Below, one piece after another: positions 42,347 through 52,139 of a DNA stretch of 64,000 bases. The stretch lies in the NCBI GenBank assembly GCA_023101725.1, contig JALJCO010009116.1, forward strand, positions 62,001 through 126,000, given 5' to 3'. The DNA comes from Atherinomorus stipes (lineage: Eukaryota; Chordata; Actinopteri; Atheriniformes; Atherinidae). Under the pieces are notes generated by a model. That model had not been told where the DNA came from. It saw only the letters and a list, made by a program, of their open reading frames with translations, and made no database searches. The position numbers were made by a program, and so were the translations under genes. Each line of letters opens with the position of its first letter. Position 1 is the first letter of the stretch.

Positions 42347-43221
42347 GCTGTGCAGAGCAAACCAGCAAATGCTGGAAAACTTCGGATATATACTTGTTCA
42401 ATAAAACAAAAACACGCAAACACAAACCCAAAGAGGTTCGTCTGAACCAGGAGTTACAGGCACTGGATCAGATGCTCAAACTTCTGCATCACACAGGTGC
42501 CTGCATCCACACATGGCTCACCCAGTGGTGGCTTTTTCAGCAGCAGGAGTTGCAGTCACTGTTGCCAACTTCTCAGTGAGAAAAGTTGCTATTGGCATTC
42601 CTGAAATGTCAGTAGATGATGTTATCGCCTCATTTGCATAATCGGCCTCATACATATAATTGCAATGGACACTGCAGCAGAGTGAAGTAATATTGTAGGA
42701 GAGGAAAAAAGGGGGAAAAAAAACTAAATATATATTTATGGGAGAAATAAGGCAAAACCTTCCAATATTTTCTTTGTTTTATTTTTAATTAGTCGGGTTT
42801 GGTTTTCAATTAAGTTTGAAAATGCAACATTATGTTTAATTATTACTATTGTTGTCTTTTTCTTTCTTTTTATTGTTCCCACCTTTTGTCCACAATAAGC
42901 ATTAATATCTGACAGTAAGCCAGGACAGGATCAACCAGTGGAGTTTTGAGTGTTTAATTTTCAGTCTGGTTCATGCAGAGGTTTCCATCTCTGCAGCTGG
43001 AAGCAGAGATGCTGCTGCATGAGAACCGTACCTCTGTTTTGGAGGAGGGAGGGAGTCCCCGCTGTTAAAGGGGAGAAATAATCCACCAAATACAAACTTC
43101 ATTGCTTTTTATCGTTTTTCATATGCTGTCAGGTCAGGTTGGACAAACTTCCAGGTCTTTATTTAGTTTTTTGTGTGTGTGGTGGTGTAGCTGTTCTTGA
43201 TAAACATGGTGATGATGTGAA
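42347..43221. other. No supported gene
   Basis: Anonymous DNA. GTTGCCAACTTCTCAGTGAG at 42561-42580 resembles a dispersed fish repeat but has no definable boundaries. Confidence 0.35.
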
Positions 43222-43274
43222 GACGTGTCCCTGTAGCTTGCTCAAACCGTTTTTCCAGGATCCTCAACCCTGCC
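43222..43274 (+). repeat. Family M repeat, right-end fragment (copy C)
   Basis: GACGTGTCCCTGT and GCTTGCTCAAACCGTTTTTC, followed by CTCAACCCTGCC, match the last 55 bp of 22537-23139. Confidence 0.6.
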
Positions 43275-43711
43275 TTTAAAAGTGGCAGCTGCAACTTTTT
43301 CAGAGCAAAGACTGGAGTAAATTTAGGTAAAGCCTGCACTAGATGGACCCACAAACATTTTCCACGGCATCAGAATGCGGAAATGGCAGCTTTTCTCCTG
43401 GATCGGTAAGCTAACTCACTTGCTAACGTGGCTAACCTTTGTTGTTCGTAATAAACTCCTCCACATTACTAGTTTCACTTATGCATCGGCAGCGAATCTG
43501 GCAACCCAACAGCTCGAGTTATTTTTCTTCCTCTGCAATTACAACCTAGACACGTGATGTCGCTGTTCTCGCAGTATTCCATATACAACCTTTAACTAGC
43601 AAGCAAGACAAATTATCCCCCCCCACCATCATAAACTGCATTATATCTATCCTTTCTTCCTCCATTTTTCTGTCTTTCTGCCCCACTGAGACAATTTTTT
43701 GTTGATGTCAT
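43275..43711. other. No recognised feature
   Basis: Anonymous sequence up to the L1 target duplication. Confidence 0.4.
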
Positions 43712-43731
43712 GAAATTTACCATCCATAGGG

Positions 43732-44292
43732 AGGGTGGCTGACTTGTCCAGAACCCTTAACCAAAACACATGGACACAGATATGTTTAAACACGTTCCTA
43801 ATGACTAAAAACTCAAATATACAGTTGATACAATTCAAGGTTTTACACAGAGTACATTACACAGGACAGAGGATGTTCAAGATGGGTCTGTCACCTTCAA
43901 ATATTTGTTTGCACTGCAATGAGAATACAATAGACAATTATCTTCACGCCTTGTGGTCTTGTCCACCTGTCCAGAGGTTTTGGCTTCAGGTATGCGATGA
44001 CCTGTCAGCGTGGCTCAGGTGTAACTTCCCTGCAAGCCCCACACTGTGTTTACTGGGGGACTTGGATGAGATCAATACGGTAACCAATTATGCACATATG
44101 ATACTTACTGTATTATGTATTGCAAAGAAAACTATCTTGGTAAACTGGAAATCCAAAAATAATCTGAGCATTAGCCAGTTTAGGAATCTCTTAGTAGACC
44201 ATATCAGTATTGAGATGATGTCTGCCTCCTCTAAGAACCAGTTAGATGAATTCCACTCCCTCTGGTCCCCTGTGATTAGCTCCATCACTTAA
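43732..44292 (+). CDS. L1-type ORF2 protein, C-terminal 186 residues (5'-truncated)
   Basis: The frame is open from the truncation point to TAA at 44290-44292. There is no native start; translation would begin at an alternative codon only. It covers the region after reverse transcriptase: LNTFLMTKNSNIQLIQFKVL, HRVHYTGQRMFKMGL, and a Cys/His motif CLHCNENTIDNYLHALWSC (C-x2-C...H-x4-C spacing). It then reads LCLLGDLDEIN and AKKTILVNWKSKNNLSIS, ending LWSPVISSIT. Fish L1/Tx1-group ORF2 proteins end this way. In a full element this protein nicks DNA and reverse-transcribes the element RNA. Without the endonuclease and RT domains this copy is inactive. Confidence 0.88.
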   Translation, partial: RVADLSRTLNQNTWTQICLNTFLMTKNSNIQLIQFKVLHRVHYTGQRMFKMGLSPSNICLHCNENTIDNYLHALWSCPPVQRFWLQVCDDLSAWLRCNFPASPTLCLLGDLDEINTVTNYAHMILTVLCIAKKTILVNWKSKNNLSISQFRNLLVDHISIEMMSASSKNQLDEFHSLWSPVISSIT

Positions 44293-47200
44293 CGTTGGTG
44301 TAGGAGAGCGGCCTCGGCGATGTGGGGGTTGGGTGCCGGCGAGTGCTTGATGGCTATGGATCCCTGGCGGTTGACTTGGGGGGGGGGTCTGGGCTGCCTC
44401 GCCGCTGGGGCGGGGCTGTATCCAGCCCGATGGGGGGCATGAGGGTCAGCGGTTGGGGCTGCTCTGCGGCGGTGGGCGGGTCGCTGGTGGGGCCCTGGCC
44501 GGTGGCTGTCGGCTGGCGCCGGGTGGCCGGGGTCGTCCCGGGGCGGGGGGGCGGGGGGCCCTGGGCCCCGGTGCTCCGGGGTGGCCCCTGCCTCCGGGGC
44601 CGGGGGACCCGGCTTGGCGCTGGGGGGGGCGGGCCGGCGGGGCGTGCCTCCTCTGGATTTGGCCGGTCCTCACGACCTGGTGACGTCTGGTCACTGCGCC
44701 GGGGCGCCTCTGCTGTGTGCGTGCGGGTGTGTGTGCTGGTGGGGGTGTGTGTGTGGTGGGGCTGGGGGGGTGTATCGTTGTCGTGTCTGTGTCGGGATGT
44801 GGGCATCCGGGATGTTGGTGTCGCGGGAGCGGCCGTGTGGGGGGTGTGGATTTCCCCTGTGCTTGTCCTGCGTGTGGGGCTCTGGGGGTCGCGGACGGAG
44901 CTGCGCTTTCCGCCGGGGTGCTTGGTTTTCGGCGGACCCGTGGCCATGTCGTGTCGTATCGATGTTGGGGTGTCTGGCGTGGCTGTCGGGGTGTGGGGTT
45001 TTGTCCATATCGTTCAGCTCTAGTGTGTGGAGGTGGGGGGTTGCGGGGTGGCCGGGTCTTTTCCACGCCGGGTGCCTGTCCCGCCTGGCCGCTGTGTCGG
45101 TTGGGGCTGGCCTGCGCTGGTGGTCTCGTACGGGTTGGTCTCGCGTGGTCCGGGGGCTGGGGGCGGTGGACTTGTGGCGTGGGGGGGGCTGGTGGCCCCG
45201 CGGTCCCCGTCCTTGGTATGTGTAGGTGGGTGTGTGACTGGAGGGGGGGCGTGAATGCGGTTGTGTGTGTGTGTGGCTGCCTGTGGGGGGGTGTGGAGAT
45301 GGGTGGGTGGGTGGGGGTGCATGGATGATGGGTGTTTGGGTGCGGGGGTGGTGGTGCATTGGTGGGGTTTGTGCGTGTCAGGTTGGGGGGGGGGGGGGGG
45401 GGGGAGGAAAGGGGGAGAAAAAGAAAAAAAAAAAAAAAAAAAAAAAATAGCAGCTCTGCGTGCCTCTTGGGGGGTTTGCGAGGCCTGGGGATGTTGGGCC
45501 GGTGACTCTGGCCCCTCCGCCGACCCTTTCCGCTTCCGTCCCTTTTCCCCCCTCCCTGGCCTGGCGTGGTCGAGCGCCCCCAGGGGCTGAGGCTGGCCCC
45601 TCTGTGCTGGACGCCGGACGCCGGGCCGTGGGGGCGGCCATGCCTGCCCTTTCTGCCCTGGGGGGATCCCGGGAGGCAGGGGTACCTAATGCCGGTAACG
45701 GCTCTTCTTCCAGGGGGGAATTCATACCCCCTGGTCTCCCTTCCCAAGACCCCCCCCCCCCCCTGCTCTACCTCACACACACACACGTAGGGTTTTGGGG
45801 AGGGAGCGTGTCAAGCGGGCGTGGTGAGGGAGGGCACCAAAGTGCCTTTGCTTGCCACGTCTAGAGGCAGCCTGCTCCCCAGTTTTAACCACACTTAGAC
45901 ACCTAAACACATAAAATAACAACAGCTCACAACCACTTCTGAGGGGCGGGCCATATAGTGTGTGGTAGGAGGGAGGGGCCGGTTGGGGGGACATGCCCCC
46001 TACGCGACCCCACTCCCGGCATGACTTGGCACTGCCCCTTAGTTTTAACTGCAAACAACACACATCTTACACACACAGTCATGAGTGGGGGGTGGGGGGG
46101 GGACAGGGTCCTTTCATACCCCGGTCTCCCGGGCGCTACTGGGGGGAGGGGGGGACAGTGGCTACTTCACGCGCCAGTGGTTAAGGCTGGCTGCATTGCG
46201 GGGGATCTGCTGGCCTGGGGGACGCCTGGCCTGCTGCGTCCGGGGGGTGGGGGATGGGGGGGTGGTGGTGGGGGGGAACGTGTTGGGGGCTTGGAACTCG
46301 CGGCTCCTTCCCCGGCCCGAGCTACCACTCAGGAGGCACGAGGGCATGGGCAAGAGAGAGGTGGGTATGTGAGAATAATGAATGAGAGTGTGAAGGAGGA
46401 AATGTGGGAGGGAGGAACTTGGGCTGGAAGAGGGAGGAGATGTGGGTAAGTGGTTGAAGGAAAGGGGGGATGGAGGAAGGAGTGGCATGCTCGTGAGTGT
46501 CTAGTAGGGATGGTCGTGAGGGGCTGAAGGAAGGAAGGGCGGGAGTGTGATAGGTCAGAGGGATGGGCGGGGCTGGACATGTAAGGGGGGGACTGTATGG
46601 GGTATTGGGGGTATAGGGAGGGTGGGGGCGTGTGTGTGGGGGGGTGGGGAGGGGTTGGTGCAGTTATGTGGGGGGAGTGCATGTGTGTGTTAGAGGGTAT
46701 GAGGAGGTGGGGGGTAGGTGTGGACGGTAGAGGGAGGAGAGTGTTGGGGGTGGAGAGAGGAGTGAGTGTGGGTATGTAAGGTCAGAGAGCGGAGTGGGTG
46801 GGTGTGTGCGTGTGTGGGGGGGGTACACGGAGGTGTTGGGTAGGGCTGGGCGGTGTGGGCGGAGGTTCGTACCTCGGTATTCGTGCCGGGCATCTTGGTG
46901 TCGGTGCGGTGCGGTGTGGCTGCGGGTTGGTTGGGGGCCGGGCGCTTTGGTGGGGGGTGCGGTTTTGTTTGTGGCTTCCGGGGTTTTTTGTGCGGGGCGG
47001 GCGCAGGGGGGATCTGTATCTTGTATGTGGTTGCTCTTGCGGTATTGATGTCTTGGGTGCCTGTGTCTCGATGTGGGGGCGGTGACGGTATATCTTTCAG
47101 CCCCAGTGTTGGGGTAGGTGTGTGGGGGAGGTGTGTGTGAGCGTGGTGGCGGGGTAGGGGGTGGGAGAGGTGGTGGCGCCCTGGTGTCAGGTGTATCAGG

Positions 47201-47600
47201 GACTTTGGGGTGGGGGCTGGCCTGCCCTGGGGGGCGTCGTCTGGGGGGTCCGGTCCTCCTGGGTTTCGGTTGGGCCGCCCCGGGTCCGGGGGGGGGTGGC
47301 TGCTCCTGGGCGCTTGGGCCCTGGGCCCGGCGCTGTCTCCGCTCCGGGGGACGCCCGGCGCCCGGTGGGGTCGGCAGCTGCTGGTCTTGGTCCGCTGGGG
47401 CCTGGGCCTCCAGACTGCGGGGGGCTCCGGCTGGGGCCGCTTTTGCCGCCCTTCGGGGGATGCATGTCCGCTCTTTGGGGGGGGGTAGCTGGGATCTGGG
47501 CCTCTGGGTGGCTGCTGGGGGCCTGGGTCGCGAGCCTTGCGGGCTTCCTCCTCCTTGCAGAGACGAGGCTGCATCGGCATGACTGTATCACCACGGAGCA
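44293..47600 (+). other. Extremely G-rich region of the L1 insert (3'-UTR-like)
   Basis: The plus strand is dominated by G-runs and GTG repeats for about 3.3 kb, interrupted by a G19 run (45386-45404) followed by a 24-A run (45424-45447). C-runs appear at 45750-45764. CCAGTTTTAACCACAC (45879) and TTAGTTTTAACTGCA (46040) suggest internal repetition. Many sites have four close G-tracts, so G-quadruplexes are expected on the RNA-sense strand. Long frames here, up to 446 codons on the minus strand, come from the skewed base composition and encode only Pro/His/Thr-rich or Gly/Val-rich peptide. Mammalian L1 3'-UTRs also carry G-rich tracts, but far shorter ones. Confidence 0.85.
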
Positions 47601-47633
47601 CCCTTTATTATGCATGTTGACACTGTGACACTG

Positions 47634-47743
47634 CTTCCCATTGCGATGACTAGGTCGTACCTCTTCTTTACTTCCCATTGCGATGACTAGGTTGTACCTC
47701 TTCTCTACTTCCCATTGCGCTGACTAGGTTGTACCTCTTCTCT
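47634..47743 (+). repeat. 37-bp tandem repeat, three units
   Basis: Units start CTTCCCATTGCGATGACTAG at 47634, 47671 and 47708, each ending TACCTCTTCTYT. They differ at a few positions (GTCGTACC versus GTTGTACC; CGATG versus CGCTG). Located inside the L1 insert, between the G-rich region and the tail. Confidence 0.92.
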
Positions 47744-48171
47744 GCGTAGTTCTGCGTGTGTTTGTATGATCTGAGGATATTTAAGCCACCTGCAGGTACT
47801 CCTGTAGGGGATTGCTTGTTTTGTTTTCCAACAGAGACCTTGGTTGTTTAGGGATCGCGGTACAGATGTACCAGTGAACTGTGTAAGTGGATTCATGTTT
47901 TCTCTCTCTCTCTCTCTTCCTCTTCCTTACTCCTCTCTCTCTGTTTCACTTTCTATCATTACCTCTATTCACTTTCATTTCTCCCTTGTCAGGCCCAGCA
48001 GTATGAAATGGAATGGTGTAATAGACAAATGTTTAAATAAAGAAATAAAATGAATAAACATGATATCAAGTGGAGCCTTATGTTCATAAAGCTCCGCTTG
48101 ATAAAGCAAAACTGTTCAACAGAATAAAGCAATCAGATTTCCATTCTGCTTGCTTCAATGCTGGACAGGAC

Positions 48172-48175
<4 letters not shown>

Positions 48176-48208
<33 letters not shown>
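48176..48208 (+). other. Poly(A) tail of the L1 insert, 33 A
   Basis: An uninterrupted A-run immediately before the downstream TSD copy. AATAAA at 48122-48127 lies about 50 nt upstream. An earlier AAATAAAGAAATAAAATG cluster at 48036-48053 may be the element's own signal. Confidence 0.92.
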
Positions 48209-48210
<2 letters not shown>

Positions 48211-48222
48211 AATTTACCATCC

Positions 48223-48912
48223 ATAGATACGCACTGCAAAATTGGATACCCCCCCCCCCCCCAAATACGTCACATCCGTTCCGGATGTGTGGGAAAGGAG
48301 CGCGACTGTTTAACCCATGTTAAACCAGCGTTTTTCACAGAGCATTATCTACGGCCATCTGGAATATTTCGACAAAACACCACCACCCAAAAACGACTGA
48401 AACCTGCAGACAAACATATTTTCGGCGCTGACTGGTATCCTCTTGATTTCAGCGATTTTGAGTGGTTTAATGGTGAGTGGTAGTAGGTGTTTTGGGCAAG
48501 TGGAATAACAAACATTTATGTCAGGCTAACCCTTTCTTCTGGGTAGGAAGCCGAAAAAAATTTAACACAGGGTCTGGGTGTGCATTTGTGGTACAAGAGG
48601 TGACACAGCAGCTCTAAGGCATTTTCAGAGGGTCTTCTTTGCCAAGCACACCTAGCTGGGGCCACTCACCATTAAACCACTCAAAATAACTGAAATCGAG
48701 AGGATACCAGTAAGCACCGAAAATATGTTTGTCTGCAGGCTTTCAGTCGTCTTTGGGTGGTGGTGTTTTGTTTAAATATTCCAGTTGGTCGTAGATAATG
48801 GTCTGTGAAAAACGCCGGGGTTTCAATGGCAGAGTCGCGCTCCTTTCTCCCACATCTGGAACGGATGTGACGTATTTGGGGGCGTATCCAATTCTGCGGT
48901 GTGTATCTATAT
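48223..48912. mobile_element. Foldback element with about 250-bp inverted arms
   Basis: The left arm 48223-48480 starts ATAGATACGCACTGCA. The right arm 48660-48912, reversed, starts ATAGATACACACCGCA. They match through CAAATACGTCACATCCGTTC, GGAGCGCGACT, AAACACCACCACCCAAA, GACAAACATATTTTCGG and GAGTGGTTTAATGGTGAGTG, roughly 90% identical by eye. The spacer is about 180 bp. Both arms keep a similar open stretch ending WYPLDFS.FEWFNGEW, of unknown meaning. The first four bases belong to the L1 target, so the L1 landed exactly at its edge. Confidence 0.88.
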
Positions 48913-49925
48913 CACCAAGAACAGGAATGATGGGCACCTGCCATCATTCTGCTCAGTAGACATCAATGTGTGACACTAGAGTCCGGCCACATTGACTCGA
49001 TCAAACCACAGAATCACAACCCAGCTGATCATTGTGGATTATTTTAAACGCATACCCTACATTTATTTTTCATTGTGTGAGGAATGAAGACGAGTCATTT
49101 TAATTCTCCTTAGATGAGGCTGAACATTCAGCTCCGGGTCCCCGGTGGGTTTTTAGGCCCTTTGCATTTACACAGTCTGCTTACATATACATAAAGAAAA
49201 AAACTCTGGTCAAGAACTGAATGTGGATTCATATTTCAACAGAGACTGTGCCTTTAAGATGGAAAGAATTTAAGGAGCCCTTTCCATTTTTGAACGATGA
49301 TTAGGATTCATCCTGTGAAGACAGAAAAGCTCTGTTAGCTCAGAGTCTTGAATTTAATGAGACGGTGTGAGAGAGGAGAAAATTGGCATCACTGTTAGCT
49401 GAAATGCTGGCACCAGTGCTGTGAAATGAGCGGTGTGCATCAAAAGGAAAATTAAGTACAACACAGTATTTTCCAAAAGTACATAAAATGGTATGTTTGG
49501 CTCGCGGACTGATTATGGGTTGTAGAAGTAATTTTCTGCAGAGTCCATGCAGTAAATGGCAACAATGTTCTCAGCATTAAACACTCCAAGTCGTCAGGTC
49601 CACCACCTTCTGCCTGATTCTCACGCTGGCACATCGAAGATTTCCTAGTCTTTGCAAAAGCTTGAGTAAGCATTTGTTTTCTTACAGTCAAGTGTGAGTG
49701 GGAAGGTTTTACATGAGCTACAGTTTCTGTACATGAAATTATCATCTGGTGTCATTTCAGATTATAAATGAGGTTATAAATGCTATATTAATGCTTTATC
49801 AAAGCACATTGGTGAAGGACTGATGATTTGAGTTTGGGTTTTGTTTGTTTGTTTAATCAGGGTGAATCCCCATGCCAGCTTAAGCTGGAAAAACATATCA
49901 ACACATGTAAAAAGTATCACATCTA
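48913..49925. other. No supported gene
   Basis: Anonymous AT-rich sequence without recognisable repeat ends or coding domains. Confidence 0.4.
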
Positions 49926-50265
49926 GGGCTGTGCGGAATACTGGTTCATACCGAAAACAATGTTTATGTTCGATATATGTATTTTTCAGATACCGTGAAC
50001 AGCCCAGACAACGCGAAGGAACATGCGAAGTGGGAAAGTGTTTCAGCTGGGACCGATTTCACTGCTGGACACAAACACCACAGCGTGTGAAAAGCAGGTT
50101 AAAGCTGTCAAAGTGAAGCACACGTTTACCAGGAGGAACTGATTCCCAAAGAGGAGCCACGTCTATGGTTTGGAAGTTTTTCGGCTTTAAAAGATCGGAC
50201 GTGGACCAAATAACTATTTACAAATGCTGTTGAGCAAAAGCAGCAGCTAGTAGTGTTAACACTAG
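49926..50265 (+). pseudogene. hAT element 5' part with BED-finger remnant
   Basis: It begins TAGGGCTGTGCGGAATACTG, a typical hAT left end. At 50163-50238 the plus strand gives MVWKFFGFKRSDVDQITIYK and CC, matching the N-terminal half of a BED zinc finger (VWKWFGFKxSDxEQTTVYCKLC) of ZBED-type hAT transposases. A stop follows directly. The right terminus is not identified. It is cut at 50265 by a GC-rich MITE. Confidence 0.65.
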
Positions 50266-50857
50266 CCCCGGCTATACACCTGGTCCGTGACGTGAGAGCA
50301 GCGCAGCGGCGTGCCCTGCGCACCAGATCGCGCCCATGTAATCAATGGTGTGAAACATATTGCTCACGCTGCGGCGCGTGAGCGGTCTGTCGTCGCTCCG
50401 GCATGCCGTGCCGCTGCGCTACAGATACGCGCCAGCTCTATTTTTGACGCTCCACGCACCGACACCGCGTTAATATCAGTAGTTCAGATCGAACCAGACA
50501 GGAAGTCAGACACAGGTTCAGTGTAAAATATCCGGTAACTTCCTAAACAAAAGCCACCGTGCAGCTTTTAAACTGCTGAACTACCTGAACATGACAGCAT
50601 CTCCGTGTCCACAAGGTTACAGTGAAATAAGAAACCACGACGCATGAACATGTGGACAAAATGAACCATTTGGATGAGAATCACAGACGATCTAGCAGTC
50701 CTCTCGTGATTTCGTGATGTCACCAATCAACAACAGCTGGTGCACTCGCGGGTGCGCTGCGTGGCCACACAGTGAACGGTGTAAATGCTCGCGCCGAGGA
50801 AGTCGCAGCAAAGCCGCTGCGCTGCGCTCACGTCACGGACCAGGTGTAAAGCCGGGG
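50266..50857. mobile_element. DNA element with CCCCGGCT ends and 3-bp TSD, 592 bp
   Basis: Ends CCCCGGCTATACACCTGGTC and GACCAGGTGTAAAGCCGGGG are inverted, and the match continues into CGTGACGTGAG. TAG flanks both sides (50263-50265, 50858-50860). A 3-bp duplication points to PIF-Harbinger or a CACTA-like group; the ends favour Harbinger-like. The interior has inverted GCAGCGCAGCGG/GCTGCGCTGCG motifs and no protein. Inserted into hAT remnant sequence. Confidence 0.83.
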
Positions 50858-51122
50858 TAGCAGTTAGCTTTGCTGACAACACGTTTTGGTACACGAGTAC
50901 CAATGTCTTGATCTGGGACACATATGAGAAACAGCAAGAAGTGATCGAGTTACAATTATATTTCACAGAGACAAGGACATCATTCCCATAGATGACGCAG
51001 AGAAAGAGAGAAAGAAAGGAAGAGCAATGTGTGGCGAAATGTCAGCAGTCAGATCAGAGTAGCAGGTTTGTGAATGGGCGGTTCACGAACAGCTGTTGAG
51101 CTAAATACAAGCTAATGCTAGC

Positions 51123-51410
51123 TTAGCTGTTTGTGTACTTTCCAAGCAGACGCTCTGAGCTCTGCCGCGTCCGCTCAGCACCTTTACGTCCACCTGTCAG
51201 CTTCATGTTTACCTGTGTGGGTGGAGGTGTAGCTGCCGTCTCCTCACCTTCTGACTGTCTGCAGATGAGGCTGCTGTCTATACGGTGATTAAAAACGCTG
51301 GTCGTATTTCCATCAGACATATGAGCCTCATTGTTGCGAACTTTGAAAATCCAAACCAGCTCCATATGACCGAAGTTGAATGTTTTTTCGGGAGCACTCC
51401 TTACTTTCAT
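51123..51410 (-). pseudogene. Possible BED-finger hAT transposase N-terminal exon
   Basis: The 95-residue minus frame contains EAHMSDGNTTSVFNHRIDS. This resembles the MSDGNTTSVLRHLRAKH part of BED fingers in hAT transposases, followed by a Glu/Thr/Pro-rich linker (EGEETAATPPPTQ). The usual zinc-binding CxxC is missing (KVRNNEA), so the finger is damaged. It may belong to a second hAT element facing the one at 49926. Confidence 0.4.
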
Positions 51411-51419
51411 CCTCGTTAG

Positions 51420-52135
51420 CAGCCGTGCTCTGGCTCATGTGTTTGGGAAAGAAGGGAGGGAGCCAAACAAAGCAACACCATGCTAACACACTTTAGCTCG
51501 CTCTGATTGGTTTATGGTGTCTTTCAAGGCTGAACAGCGAGGCGGCCATTAGCCCGAGGGGAGGAGCACTCAGTTTCAATAGTGTTTACAGACAGCAGCG
51601 GTGGGGGGGCTCTGGACTTTACCTTTAAATTTCTGGCGTAACAGTTGAGAAATATCAGAGGGAGCTAGACAGAGAGGACTACAATACACATTTGAGGAAT
51701 ACAAAATCATTTGTCGGCGGAGTAATGTTGACGAAGAGCATATTAAAATTGAGGCGAAGGCTCTGCGTTCATACAGAAAGACTCAGCAATCCCCCGTCTT
51801 GATGATTCATGTCCAGAACAAACATATAAAGGAACAACAATGTTCTTGCATCGCAGAGTAAGTCAACATGTTGTTTATTTTAAGCAAACTGTCATATATG
51901 ACTCCAGATTATTGATGTGTTTTAGCGTGTTGCTAGATGTTTTCCCTTTGGGTTCTAGTGGACCAGGATGTTGTTCCTACATTGTGGGTTTGATCAATAC
52001 ATTGGATGTGATCAGGGTGGCGGATACTGAATCTGATCTCAGAAACTTACGTCTGTATCTTCACAAAAGAGAGCCCATGTTATAAACGTTGCTATGTTTG
52101 GCAACCAACATGACTTACTAGTGTTATTCAGGTAT
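51420..52135. other. No supported gene
   Basis: Mixed-composition DNA. A plus frame at 51840-52085 has no recognisable domain. Confidence 0.35.
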
Positions 52136-52139
52136 ATGG

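Larger units (their letters stand above)
43712..48226 (+). mobile_element. 5'-truncated L1-type retrotransposon with perfect 18-bp TSD
   Basis: A perfect direct repeat, GAAATTTACCATCCATAG, at 43712-43729 and 48209-48226 encloses the insert (43730-48208). The insert holds the last 186 codons of an L1-type ORF2 (43732-44292), a G-rich region of over 3 kb, a 37-bp tandem triplet, a pyrimidine stretch, AATAAA signals at about 48038-48058 and 48122-48127, and a 33-A tail. A long perfect duplication, a poly(A) tail, 5' truncation and an undamaged ORF end are the hallmarks of a recent target-primed insertion. The whole 4.5 kb is one insertion event if the two repeats are a true TSD. Confidence 0.92.

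Noticed and set aside
44322..47678. Many long open frames on both strands (up to 446 codons) in the G-rich block
   Set aside because: They overlap in several frames at once, encode Pro/Thr/His-rich or Gly/Val-rich low-complexity peptide, and follow from the G/C strand skew and lack of A/T for stop codons. No domain is seen.
47634..47743. CRISPR-like array
   Set aside because: The units are directly adjacent with no variable spacers; this is a simple tandem repeat in a eukaryotic retrotransposon.
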